Below are positions 25,594 through 33,480 of a DNA stretch of 64,000 nucleotides, piece by piece; position 1 is the stretch's first letter; every line of letters begins with the position of its first letter. Source of the stretch: Mangrovibacterium marinum (lineage in GTDB: Bacteria; Bacteroidota; Bacteroidia; Bacteroidales; Prolixibacteraceae); contig NZ_QAAD01000019.1 of the NCBI RefSeq assembly GCF_003046625.1, forward strand, positions 1 to 64,000. The letters run 5' to 3'. A program made the translations under genes and the position numbers. The notes beneath the pieces are model-generated. The model was not told the DNA's origin, ran no database searches, and saw only the letters and a program-made list of their open reading frames with translations.

Positions 25594-25879
25594 GCAACTA
25601 ATCAGCGGGAGCACCCCCGTTTTGGTCGACTTTTTTGCAAGCTGGTGCGGCCCCTGCAAAACCATGGCTCCCATTCTGCAACAACTGAAAGGCCAGCTGG
25701 GCGAGCATGTCCGAATCATTAAAATTGATGTCGACAAAAACCCGGCACTGGCGCAGCAATTTCAAATTAGAAGCGTCCCCACGCTGAAGCTTTTCCACAA
25801 CGGACAGGTGAAATGGACCGGCAGCGGCGTGATCCAGGCCGACCAGCTGAGCTCGATCATCCGCTCGGTGGCAAGTTGA
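25580..25879 (+). CDS. Thioredoxin
   Basis: A 99-aa single-domain thioredoxin, a cytosolic disulfide reductase, with the active site WCGPCK (Cys23 and Cys26) and the cis-Pro segment SVPTLKLF. No signal peptide. It is slightly short, as in many secondary thioredoxins. The start overlaps the DUF6132 gene by 14 bp. No terminator is obvious before the restriction-modification genes, which begin 155 bp downstream with their own promoter. Confidence 0.95.
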   Translation: MEQFKQLISGSTPVLVDFFASWCGPCKTMAPILQQLKGQLGEHVRIIKIDVDKNPALAQQFQIRSVPTLKLFHNGQVKWTGSGVIQADQLSSIIRSVAS

Positions 25880-25997
25880 ACAAACAGCTTAATGCAGCGC
25901 TGCCGGGAAGCTACGAAAAGCCTATAAATACGCGCTTTAAACGAATCAACAACCAGCGGAAGTTTACGAATAGCCCAGTTGACTTCACGTGAGGGGT

Positions 25998-26030
25998 TTT
26001 GTCGTGACTCATAAAGATTAGTTACATTTG
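25998..26030 (+). promoter_or_regulatory. Promoter of the restriction-modification genes
   Basis: TTTG (25998-26001), 21 bp spacing, then TACATTTG (26023-26030). The -7 box ends only four bases before the ATG at 26035, so the transcript would begin at or near the start codon. Confidence 0.6.
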
Positions 26031-26034
26031 TAGC

Positions 26035-27636
26035 ATGACAGATTTGGTAAAAAAATATCCTTCTCCCTCCGGGTTCGCCGAAAAAATAGCATTCGAGTAT
26101 GCTCAAAAAACGACAAATGCACACAAAAAAGAAGCCGGGCAATTCTTCACTTCAAAACAAATCGCTGACTACATGGGAAGTTGGGGCAGTTCCAAATCCG
26201 ACAAGGTATCAATTCTTGATCCGGGTTGTGGCACTGCCATTTTATCATCTGCATTAATTGAAAGTTTGGTCAACAAATCACCTCTTTTAAAAGCAGTTAA
26301 GTTAACTTTATTTGAAACAGATGAAGCCCTGATCCCTGAGCTACAAAAAGTAACTAGATTCCTAAGCAAGTGGTTAAGCGAAAGAGGTGTTGATCTAACA
26401 ACGAGGATCTGTCAATCGGATTTCATCCTTGAAAATTCATCGGTATTCCGCACCGGCTCATTATTTGTAACAAGCGAAATAGAATGCTATGATTACATTA
26501 TCTCGAACCCTCCCTATTTTAAAATCTCCAAATCGGACAAAAGAGCAGTTGTGGCTAAGGATCTGGTTCATGGGCAGCCCAATATCTATTCGTTATTCAT
26601 GGGGGTATCTGCTAAACTACTGAAACCCGACGGAGAGTTAATCTTTATCACTCCCAGAAGCTTTGCGGCAGGCAACTACTTCAAAGCATTTCGTCAAGTT
26701 TTTTTCAAGGATGTTAGCCTGGCGGCCATTCACATTTTTGAGTCCCGAAACAAGATGTTTAAGAATGACAATGTACTCCAGGAGAACATCATCATCAAAG
26801 CAACAAAACAAATTAATACGCAAATAAAAATAACCACTTCCGAATGCGAGCAGGGGTTAACCAGCCCCACTGAACGATTCTTCGACACCGAAGCACTAAT
26901 AGACTTAAAATCGGAAGATAAGGTGCTTTTTATTCCATCGAACGAAAATGAAGAGAAAGCAATCAAGCTTTTTAAAAGCTGGAAAAACGCGTTAACGGAT
27001 TACAACATTAACATATCAACTGGCCCGGTTGTCGCATTTCGATGTAAGCAGTTTTTAAAAGAAGATGGTGAGATAAATACAAGTTATGCACCATTGATCT
27101 GGCTGCATAACATTAAAGAAATGGAACTTGTTTATCCGCTCAAAAAAGGAGGAAAAGAGGGATTGATTGCAATTTCAGAAGAAAGCCAAAAAGTATTGCT
27201 CCGTAATAAAAACTATATCCTGATTCGACGTTTTAGCTCGAAAGATGACAAAAGCAGACTCGTGTGTTGTCCCTACTTTGCATCATCTTTTGATTCCGAA
27301 ATGATTGGCCTCGAAAATCACATTAATTATATCCATCGTCCTGGCGGAGAACTATCCGAAAATGAGATCTGGGGCATATCCGCACTATATAACAGCACCT
27401 TGTTTGACACCTATTTCAGAACTTTTAACGGGAACACACAAGTAGGGGCCACCGAACTTAAACAAATAAAAATGCCACTCTTGGAAGACATAATCCGGAT
27501 CGGGAGTAAAGTCAAAAAGCTGAAAATACCGAATAAACAAACGATCGACAAGATTATTCACGAAATACTTAACTCAACCACTCATGTCGAAAATCATAGA
27601 AGCACAGGCGATTTTAAAAGCATTGGGGTTGCCTGA
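26035..27636 (+). CDS. Type II DNA adenine methyltransferase (PstI/BsuBI type)
   Basis: A 533-aa N6-adenine methyltransferase that protects the host against the endonuclease encoded next to it. Motif I (AdoMet binding) is ILDPGCG at residues 60-66. The catalytic motif IV NPPY is at 158-161, followed by a target-recognition region without known signature. The N-terminal KEAGQFFTSKQIADYM (about 32-47) is typical of the N6-adenine class that acts with PstI-like enzymes. The gene is visibly more AT-rich than its flanks, which suggests transfer. Its 3' end overlaps the endonuclease by 53 bp. If specificity follows family precedent the target is CTGCAG; the sequence alone does not prove this. Confidence 0.92.
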   Translation: MTDLVKKYPSPSGFAEKIAFEYAQKTTNAHKKEAGQFFTSKQIADYMGSWGSSKSDKVSILDPGCGTAILSSALIESLVNKSPLLKAVKLTLFETDEALIPELQKVTRFLSKWLSERGVDLTTRICQSDFILENSSVFRTGSLFVTSEIECYDYIISNPPYFKISKSDKRAVVAKDLVHGQPNIYSLFMGVSAKLLKPDGELIFITPRSFAAGNYFKAFRQVFFKDVSLAAIHIFESRNKMFKNDNVLQENIIIKATKQINTQIKITTSECEQGLTSPTERFFDTEALIDLKSEDKVLFIPSNENEEKAIKLFKSWKNALTDYNINISTGPVVAFRCKQFLKEDGEINTSYAPLIWLHNIKEMELVYPLKKGGKEGLIAISEESQKVLLRNKNYILIRRFSSKDDKSRLVCCPYFASSFDSEMIGLENHINYIHRPGGELSENEIWGISALYNSTLFDTYFRTFNGNTQVGATELKQIKMPLLEDIIRIGSKVKKLKIPNKQTIDKIIHEILNSTTHVENHRSTGDFKSIGVA

Positions 27637-28519
27637 AGCACAACAAAACGAAATTGCAGCCTACACATTACTCGCCTTGTGCAACATTACTGAAAAAGAT
27701 AAATGGTCACACGCTTATCGGGAAAGCCATGGGATATCAAAAGGCATCATGCGCTTTATTTCAGATAACTATAAAAAAGAATACGCGCCAAATACCCGAG
27801 AAACTTTTAGAAGGCAAGTACTGCATCAATTTGTACAAGCAGGCCTTGCAGTGTACAATCCGGATTTACCGAATTTACCGGTAAATAGTCCGCTTGCTCA
27901 TTATGCCATTTCCGAAATAGCCTTAAAAACAATTAAGGCTTACAAGAGTCGAGACTGGAATAAAGCACTAACGGTGTTCTTCGCTGAAGTTGAAACCCTA
28001 AAAAAGCAATATTGCAAAGAGCGGGAACTATCACGAATTCCACTAAGTTTATCCGATGGAAGGATTCTAATGCTATCTCCGGGAAGACACAACGAGGTTC
28101 AAGCTGCTATCGTAAATGAATTTGCTTCTCGTTTCGCGCAAGGCTCACATCTCCTATACCTCGGTGATACCGAAAAAAAAGACCTGCATACCGATCATGA
28201 AACACTTGAGCGAATAGGTGTTTCACTTACAACACATAGTAAATTACCCGATGTAGTGATCTACCATGAAGAAAAAAACTGGTTGTATCTGATCGAAGCA
28301 GTCACCTCTCATGGACCAATGACACCTAAACGAATCGTAGAACTAGAAGAGCTATTAAAAGACTGCAGTGCCGGAAAGATCTATGTTTCCGCCTTTCCTG
28401 ACTTTATGGAATTCAAAAAGCATACAAACGAAATAGCATGGGATACCGAAGTCTGGATTATGGACTTCCCGGAACACATGATTCACTTCAATGGAGATCG
28501 CTTTCTGGGTCCCAGATAA
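27584..28519 (+). CDS. BsuBI/PstI family type II restriction endonuclease
   Basis: A 311-aa restriction endonuclease, close in size to PstI (about 326 aa). The N-terminal region looks like the family's helical DNA-binding domain (LLALCNITEKDKWSHAY). The C-terminal nuclease domain holds the PD-(E)xK-like core: LPDVVIYHEE followed by LYLIEAVTSHGPM. This combination is the hallmark of the BsuBI/PstI family, known to cut CTGCAG. A CTGCAG site lies inside the gene (28363-28368), so the methyltransferase must act early. Low GC like its partner. Specificity is inferred. Confidence 0.92.
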   Translation: MSKIIEAQAILKALGLPEAQQNEIAAYTLLALCNITEKDKWSHAYRESHGISKGIMRFISDNYKKEYAPNTRETFRRQVLHQFVQAGLAVYNPDLPNLPVNSPLAHYAISEIALKTIKAYKSRDWNKALTVFFAEVETLKKQYCKERELSRIPLSLSDGRILMLSPGRHNEVQAAIVNEFASRFAQGSHLLYLGDTEKKDLHTDHETLERIGVSLTTHSKLPDVVIYHEEKNWLYLIEAVTSHGPMTPKRIVELEELLKDCSAGKIYVSAFPDFMEFKKHTNEIAWDTEVWIMDFPEHMIHFNGDRFLGPR

Positions 28520-28680
28520 CAACGCACATCTCCTATTGTAACGTTTTTTTATTCGACAGAACACACATTGAGAAAACACACAACACCACTAATCCCCGGC
28601 GCAAATCCCCGCCCAATGATAAAGACCGGCCAACTCGCAGGCAGGAAGCGCGTAAATCGAGGCCCCACAAAAAAGCAAAC

Positions 28681-29511
28681 ATGAAGAGCCATCCCTTCTA
28701 TTTTATAATTCTCCTGCTACTGTCGTCGGCCTGTAACAAACAAACCGTGCCGCGCGATACCGGCAAGCTTGATTTTGAGCAAGTTGCTCCGGGAAAGCTG
28801 ACTGACCGCAAGCTCCGCGAGCTATGGCCCGGATCAAGACTGCTTTGCGGCAAAAAAGATTTCATCTTTTATCGACTGGGAATTGATCAACATCCGCTAT
28901 CAATTCAGGAAGAAAACAACAAGCATTTTCTGGAAGTCAAGATCCCGGCTCACCACTTCGGACCGATTACCGGAGCTCAATGGTCGCTGCCCGTCGCCCC
29001 TGCTGACGAATACTTTTTATCCTACAGTGTCCGTTTCAACGATCACTTCAACTTTGTAAAGGGCGGCAAGCTCCCCGGCCTGGCCGGAGGAACAGCAAAC
29101 ACGGGAGGTCATGTTCCCTCGGGTTACGACGGCTGGAGTGCGCGCATGATGTTTTGGGAAAACGGAAAACTAAGCTACTACCTCTACTATCCGAAACAAT
29201 CAGGTCGCTGGGGCGAACGCCTCTACCTCACAACTCAATCGGGCGATACCCTTCAGTTGCAAAGCGGGAAATGGCATCGCATTACACAACACATCCGCAT
29301 GAATGAGCCGCAACAGGCCGATGGCTTGCTGGAGGCCTGGGTTGATGAGCAACTGGTATTTTCGGCGAACAATATACTGTTCCGGAAAGCCCCGGAACTG
29401 CAAATTGACCAAATTCTGTTTAGCGTGTTTATGGGAGGCGACAATTTAAGTTGGACTTCCGACAAAGATCAATACATTTGTTTTGACAACTTTGCCGTTT
29501 ACACCCGCTAA
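28681..29511 (+). CDS. Lipoprotein with polysaccharide lyase 14-like domain
   Basis: A predicted outer-membrane or surface lipoprotein of 276 aa. The ATG at 28681 gives a lipoprotein signal with lipobox LSSAC (Cys about residue 18); the longer upstream reading frame has no such signal. The mature part resembles the PL14-type jelly-roll fold of alginate/glucuronan lyases: FVKGGKLPGLAGG, then GYDGWSARMMFWENGKLSYYLYYP, and late LFSVFMGGDNLSW. Active residues are not assignable with confidence. It is the first of three plus-strand genes with an MBOAT acyltransferase and an SGNH-like protein, so it probably binds or cleaves the polysaccharide those proteins modify. Confidence 0.8.
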   Translation: MKSHPFYFIILLLLSSACNKQTVPRDTGKLDFEQVAPGKLTDRKLRELWPGSRLLCGKKDFIFYRLGIDQHPLSIQEENNKHFLEVKIPAHHFGPITGAQWSLPVAPADEYFLSYSVRFNDHFNFVKGGKLPGLAGGTANTGGHVPSGYDGWSARMMFWENGKLSYYLYYPKQSGRWGERLYLTTQSGDTLQLQSGKWHRITQHIRMNEPQQADGLLEAWVDEQLVFSANNILFRKAPELQIDQILFSVFMGGDNLSWTSDKDQYICFDNFAVYTR

Positions 29512-29526
29512 ACCATCCCGGAAACT

Positions 29527-30951
29527 ATGCTCTTTAATTCGATTGAATTTGTGCTCTTTTTCCCAATCGTCCTGCTGCTATACTGGTTTGTTTTCAACCG
29601 GCTGTCGCCCCGTGCCCGCAATCTGTTTCTGATTGCATGCAGCTACCTTTTCTATGCCTGGTGGGATTATCGCTTTCTGTCCTTAATTATCCTAAGCTCG
29701 CTAGTTGACTATTACTGCGGAATCCAAATTGAAAAAAACAGAGAACACCCGTCCAAACGAGCATTCTTATATCTAAGCATCCTGATTAATCTTGGCATCC
29801 TGTTTTTCTTTAAATACCACGGCTTTTTCATTTCTGAATTGCTCCTGCTATTGAACTCCCTCGGGATGCATATTCACCGCTCAACGCTCTCGATCATGCT
29901 CCCCATTGGGATTAGTTTTTACACCTTCCAGACGATGAGCTACACGATTGATGTTTACCGCAAACAGATCAAGGCAACCCACGATCTGCCGGCATTTCTG
30001 GCTTTCGTCTCCTTTTTCCCGCAGCTTGTAGCCGGCCCCATCGAGCGAGCCCGGCACTTGCTCCCGCAATTTCGTGCGAGCACTGTATTCAACTATCAGC
30101 TTGCCAGCAACGGCTTCAGGCAACTGCTGTGGGGATTGTTCGCCAAAATTGCCGTGGCCGATTCTGTGGCGCCTGTTGTGGATCATATTTTCTCAAACTC
30201 GGCGACCATGAGTGCAAGCTCGCTGGCTGCCGGAGCAGTACTGTTCAGCCTTCAGATTTACGGAGACTTTGCCGGCTATTCAAACATTGCAATCGGCACT
30301 GCGGCCCTGCTGGGCTTCGACCTGATGCAGAATTTCAATGTTCCCTATTTTTCCAGGAATATGCGCGAGTTCTGGACCCGATGGCACATCAGCCTGTCGT
30401 CCTGGTTTCGCGATTACCTGTATATTCCACTGGGAGGCAACCGCCGATCGCGCTTACGGCACCGCATCAATGTAATGGCAACATTTCTGTTAAGTGGACT
30501 TTGGCATGGTGCCAACTGGACTTTTCTGGCTTGGGGAACGCTACATGGAATAATCTACCTGCTGACCTACCCTTTTGCCAGAAACACCCGGAACGAAGCG
30601 CCCCAAATCAGGCAGCTCCCAGCAATCGCCATCACCTTTGGCCTGGTATGCTTCACCTTCATTTTTTTTCGGGCCGAAACAATTGCACAAGCCGCCCGCT
30701 ACATTGCCCGAATGATGACTTTTAGCAAAGGGCTGTTGGTCACCGATTTCATATCGTCGAGGCAACTTCTCAGTGCCACCGTATTCCCGGCAATTTTAAT
30801 CGGAACAGAATGGCTGCAACGCCACAAAAAGCATGGCCTCGACCTGAGCAGCACTCCCTCCCTTGTTCGGCATCTAAGCTATTACCTGCTTATAAGCGCC
30901 ATCTTGTTCTGCTTCCAGTCAGAGCGTATCTTTATTTACTTTCAATTTTAA
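29527..30951 (+). CDS. MBOAT family O-acyltransferase (AlgI-like)
   Basis: A polytopic membrane protein (474 aa, about ten hydrophobic segments) of the MBOAT family. AlgI-like members move acetyl groups across the membrane for O-acetylation of exported polysaccharides such as alginate or cellulose. The conserved catalytic histidine lies in LSGLWHGANWTFLAWGTLHG (about residues 318-337). FWTRWHISLSSWFRDYLYIPLGGN is also family-typical. It begins 15 bp after the lipoprotein stop, and an SGNH-like gene follows 3 bp after its stop, a tight operon. The acetylated polymer is unknown, as no polymerase is encoded nearby. Confidence 0.93.
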   Translation: MLFNSIEFVLFFPIVLLLYWFVFNRLSPRARNLFLIACSYLFYAWWDYRFLSLIILSSLVDYYCGIQIEKNREHPSKRAFLYLSILINLGILFFFKYHGFFISELLLLLNSLGMHIHRSTLSIMLPIGISFYTFQTMSYTIDVYRKQIKATHDLPAFLAFVSFFPQLVAGPIERARHLLPQFRASTVFNYQLASNGFRQLLWGLFAKIAVADSVAPVVDHIFSNSATMSASSLAAGAVLFSLQIYGDFAGYSNIAIGTAALLGFDLMQNFNVPYFSRNMREFWTRWHISLSSWFRDYLYIPLGGNRRSRLRHRINVMATFLLSGLWHGANWTFLAWGTLHGIIYLLTYPFARNTRNEAPQIRQLPAIAITFGLVCFTFIFFRAETIAQAARYIARMMTFSKGLLVTDFISSRQLLSATVFPAILIGTEWLQRHKKHGLDLSSTPSLVRHLSYYLLISAILFCFQSERIFIYFQF

Positions 30952-30954
30952 GCT

Positions 30955-32058
30955 GTGAAAATCCTCTACCGTATCCTACAAATCATCCTCCTCCCCCTGG
31001 CGATTATCGGCACAATCAACTATGCTGTTGATCCGGACTATACGCTGCGTAAAGATTACATCGGGCCGCTAAGCCAGGCGTTGATCAATCAGAAAGCCAT
31101 TGCGGGCCCGGTGAACATCAACTCGCGCCTGCTGAAAAAGGAATGGATTTCCGCTATGCGCAACAACCCCAACGTCCTGGTCATCGGCTCGAGCCGAACA
31201 TTATCCATCAGCAAGGACTGCTTTCCCGGCTCTGCCTTTTTCAACGCGTCGGTCACAAATTGCAGTCTACCGGACATGTATGCCTTCATCGAGCTTTTCG
31301 ACCGCAAAGGACAACTGCCCGACACCATCCTTCTAGGAACCGACCTCTGGTTATTCGGCGATGCCTTTCAGGAGGTCCGCTGGCTCAATAACCGGGAAGC
31401 CACCCTCGAGCTGATGAAAAAGACCATGAACGGGCAAAAGGTCACACTACCATCAGCATGGTTGTTGAAAAAAGAATGGTTGAAGGAATTATTTTCGGTC
31501 AGCTACCTGATCCGATCGCTGCGTCTGCGGGAGAAGGCCGAGCAATTTACCATTGAAGATTCGGTAAGCTCCCCCAAAATGATGATCCTCCCCGACGGCA
31601 GCCGCTACATTCCACCGGCATTCGTTTCCCGGTCGCAAGAGGAAACAAAGAAAAAAGCACGCGCTTACTTTTACACCAGTCCAGATGAGCAATTCCGGCA
31701 GCTCTCGGCTGAGGCTACAGAACGCTTCGAAAGGCTTATCGATTATCTTCGGGAGAAAGGCTGTCAGGTGTTCCTCTATATTCCGCCATACCATCCAACC
31801 ACCTACCAGTTGCTTGCCGGGACTGCCAAAACATCCGGCATAATCGATGCTGAACGTTATGTCCGGGCGATTGCCCGCGAGAAGCAAGTTGCATTGATTG
31901 GCGCCAGCGACCCCGCGGCCCTGGGATTGAACGGCGAGCAATTTTACGATGGTGTGCACCTGCGCGCCAAAGCGCTGGATAGCCTGATCACCACCGGTTT
32001 CACAAAAAAACAGTCTGTTAGCTCAGCATCGTCACCAGCTTTTTCAGCGCTGCAATAA
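30955..32058 (+). CDS. SGNH-like protein, probable AlgJ/AlgX-type acetyltransfer partner
   Basis: A 367-aa protein with an N-terminal membrane anchor (IILLPLAIIGTINYAVDPDYT) and a periplasmic part with an SGNH-hydrolase-like layout. Block I is VLVIGSSRTLS (Ser at about 79-80); near the C-terminus YDGVHL supplies a DxxH pair (Asp about 332, His about 335). MBOAT proteins of the AlgI type usually act with such a partner, which transfers the acetyl group to sugar. It starts with GTG at 30955, three bases after the MBOAT stop. The last 41 bp overlap the sufS 3' end on the opposite strand, so the C-terminal residues are probably dispensable. Confidence 0.75.
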   Translation: MKILYRILQIILLPLAIIGTINYAVDPDYTLRKDYIGPLSQALINQKAIAGPVNINSRLLKKEWISAMRNNPNVLVIGSSRTLSISKDCFPGSAFFNASVTNCSLPDMYAFIELFDRKGQLPDTILLGTDLWLFGDAFQEVRWLNNREATLELMKKTMNGQKVTLPSAWLLKKEWLKELFSVSYLIRSLRLREKAEQFTIEDSVSSPKMMILPDGSRYIPPAFVSRSQEETKKKARAYFYTSPDEQFRQLSAEATERFERLIDYLREKGCQVFLYIPPYHPTTYQLLAGTAKTSGIIDAERYVRAIAREKQVALIGASDPAALGLNGEQFYDGVHLRAKALDSLITTGFTKKQSVSSASSPAFSALQ

Positions 32059-33238
32059 ACTGATCAATTTCATCCTGGGTGTTGTAAACGCCAAAGGAAA
32101 TCCGGATGGTTCCCGAAACCTGGTAGTGTTGCATCACCGTATCGGCACACAGGCGCCCCGAGCGCACAGCAATACCCATTTTATCGAGCATGGTACTCAG
32201 ATCGAACGAGTGAATACCTTCTACATTGAAAGTGATCACCCCCGACTTATCGGGTTGTGTTCCGTAAATCGTCATTCCCGGAATTTCCATCAGTTTCTCG
32301 GTGGCATAGTTCAGCAACCGATGTTCGTGTTCGGCAATGGCAGCAATGCCCAGATTCTCTAAATAGGCGATAGCTTCGCCAAAGGCGATCACGCCGGTAA
32401 TGTTGGGGGTACCGGCTTCAAACTTATAGGGCAGCTCGTTGTAGGTCGTCGCTTCGAAGCTCACTTCCGAGATCATTTCGCCTCCTCCCTGGTAAGGCGG
32501 CATTTGATCCAGCAATTCCTTTTTGCCATAGAGCACACCAACACCGTTGGGACCAAACATTTTATGAGCCGAAAATGCGTAAAAATCAGCATCCAGCGCC
32601 ACTACATCTACCGGCAGGTGATTCACCGCCTGGGCACCATCAACCAAAACTTTCACCCCCCGGGCATGGGCTTTTTCAATGATCTTCTGAACCGGGTTGA
32701 CCGTCCCAAGGGTATTGGCGACCTGACAAACAGCCAGCAACCGGGTTTTTTCGTTGATCAGCTCATCAAGCTTTTCAATCATCAGCCGCCCGGCATCGTC
32801 GAAGGGAAGAACACGTACTTGGGCTCCCTTGCGGGCGGCCATCATTTGCCAGGGAACAATATTAGCGTGGTGTTCCATCTCGGAAACAATAATCTCATCA
32901 CCTTCGTGAATAAAAGCCTCGCCAAAGGAAAAAGCCACCAGGTTGATACTTTCCGTAGTTCCCTTGGTGAAGATGATCTCCTCGCGATAGCCCGCATGAA
33001 TGAAGGCCTTCACCTGATCGCGCACCGCTTCGAAATCGAGCGTTGCCTTGTCGGCCATATAGTGCGCCCCGCGATGAATATTCCCGTAATACTGCAGATG
33101 TAATTGCTCTTCCTTTTTCAACACAGCCAACGGCTTTTGCGACGAAGCAGCACTATCCAGGTAGATCAAAGGTTTGTTGTAAACCTGCTGTTCCAATACC
33201 GGAAAATCTTTTCGAATACGGGCAATATCTAATGTCAT
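32018..33238 (-). CDS. sufS: Cysteine desulfurase SufS
   Basis: A PLP-dependent group II cysteine desulfurase (406 aa) that takes sulfur from cysteine and gives it to SufE for Fe-S assembly. The Schiff-base lysine is K226 in SAHKMFGP and the persulfide Cys is C364 in RSGRLCADTVMQHY. TKGTTESINLVA and the HHANIVPW PLP-stacking motif are intact. In most Bacteroidota it follows sufD directly; here a lipoprotein gene lies in between and ends in its own terminator, so sufS needs a separate promoter. None was identified with confidence in the 33239-33429 stretch. Confidence 0.97.
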   Translation of the reverse strand: MTLDIARIRKDFPVLEQQVYNKPLIYLDSAASSQKPLAVLKKEEQLHLQYYGNIHRGAHYMADKATLDFEAVRDQVKAFIHAGYREEIIFTKGTTESINLVAFSFGEAFIHEGDEIIVSEMEHHANIVPWQMMAARKGAQVRVLPFDDAGRLMIEKLDELINEKTRLLAVCQVANTLGTVNPVQKIIEKAHARGVKVLVDGAQAVNHLPVDVVALDADFYAFSAHKMFGPNGVGVLYGKKELLDQMPPYQGGGEMISEVSFEATTYNELPYKFEAGTPNITGVIAFGEAIAYLENLGIAAIAEHEHRLLNYATEKLMEIPGMTIYGTQPDKSGVITFNVEGIHSFDLSTMLDKMGIAVRSGRLCADTVMQHYQVSGTIRISFGVYNTQDEIDQFIAALKKLVTMLS

Positions 33239-33429
33239 TTTCTTCTTCTTTTTAAGCTGAAATACAAAGCTAGCAATTTTTCACGGAGCAGTTCGACTTC
33301 CCCTTTGCCTTGCCCGCGGATTAACACAAACATGATACGTCGGGAGGCTGAAATGCAGGAGACGCAGTGAACAATTGTTGCGGCAACAAGCCTAAAACGG
33401 GCCAAATACTCCGAGCTTCCGGCATACAA

Positions 33430-33458
33430 AAAAATCCACCCTCATCGGATGGATTTTT
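33430..33458. terminator. Terminator of the LVIVD lipoprotein gene
   Basis: The stem AAAAATCCA / TGGATTTTT (11-nt loop) carries T-runs on both strands. It lies 22 bp beyond the lipoprotein stop codon and upstream of sufS. Confidence 0.75.
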
Positions 33459-33480
33459 CGAGCTATGAGCTATGAAGCTA

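Noticed and set aside
33235-33429. Possible 64-aa gene overlapping the sufS start
   Set aside because: No family resemblance, the composition is Arg-rich and random-like, and a terminator lies beside it.
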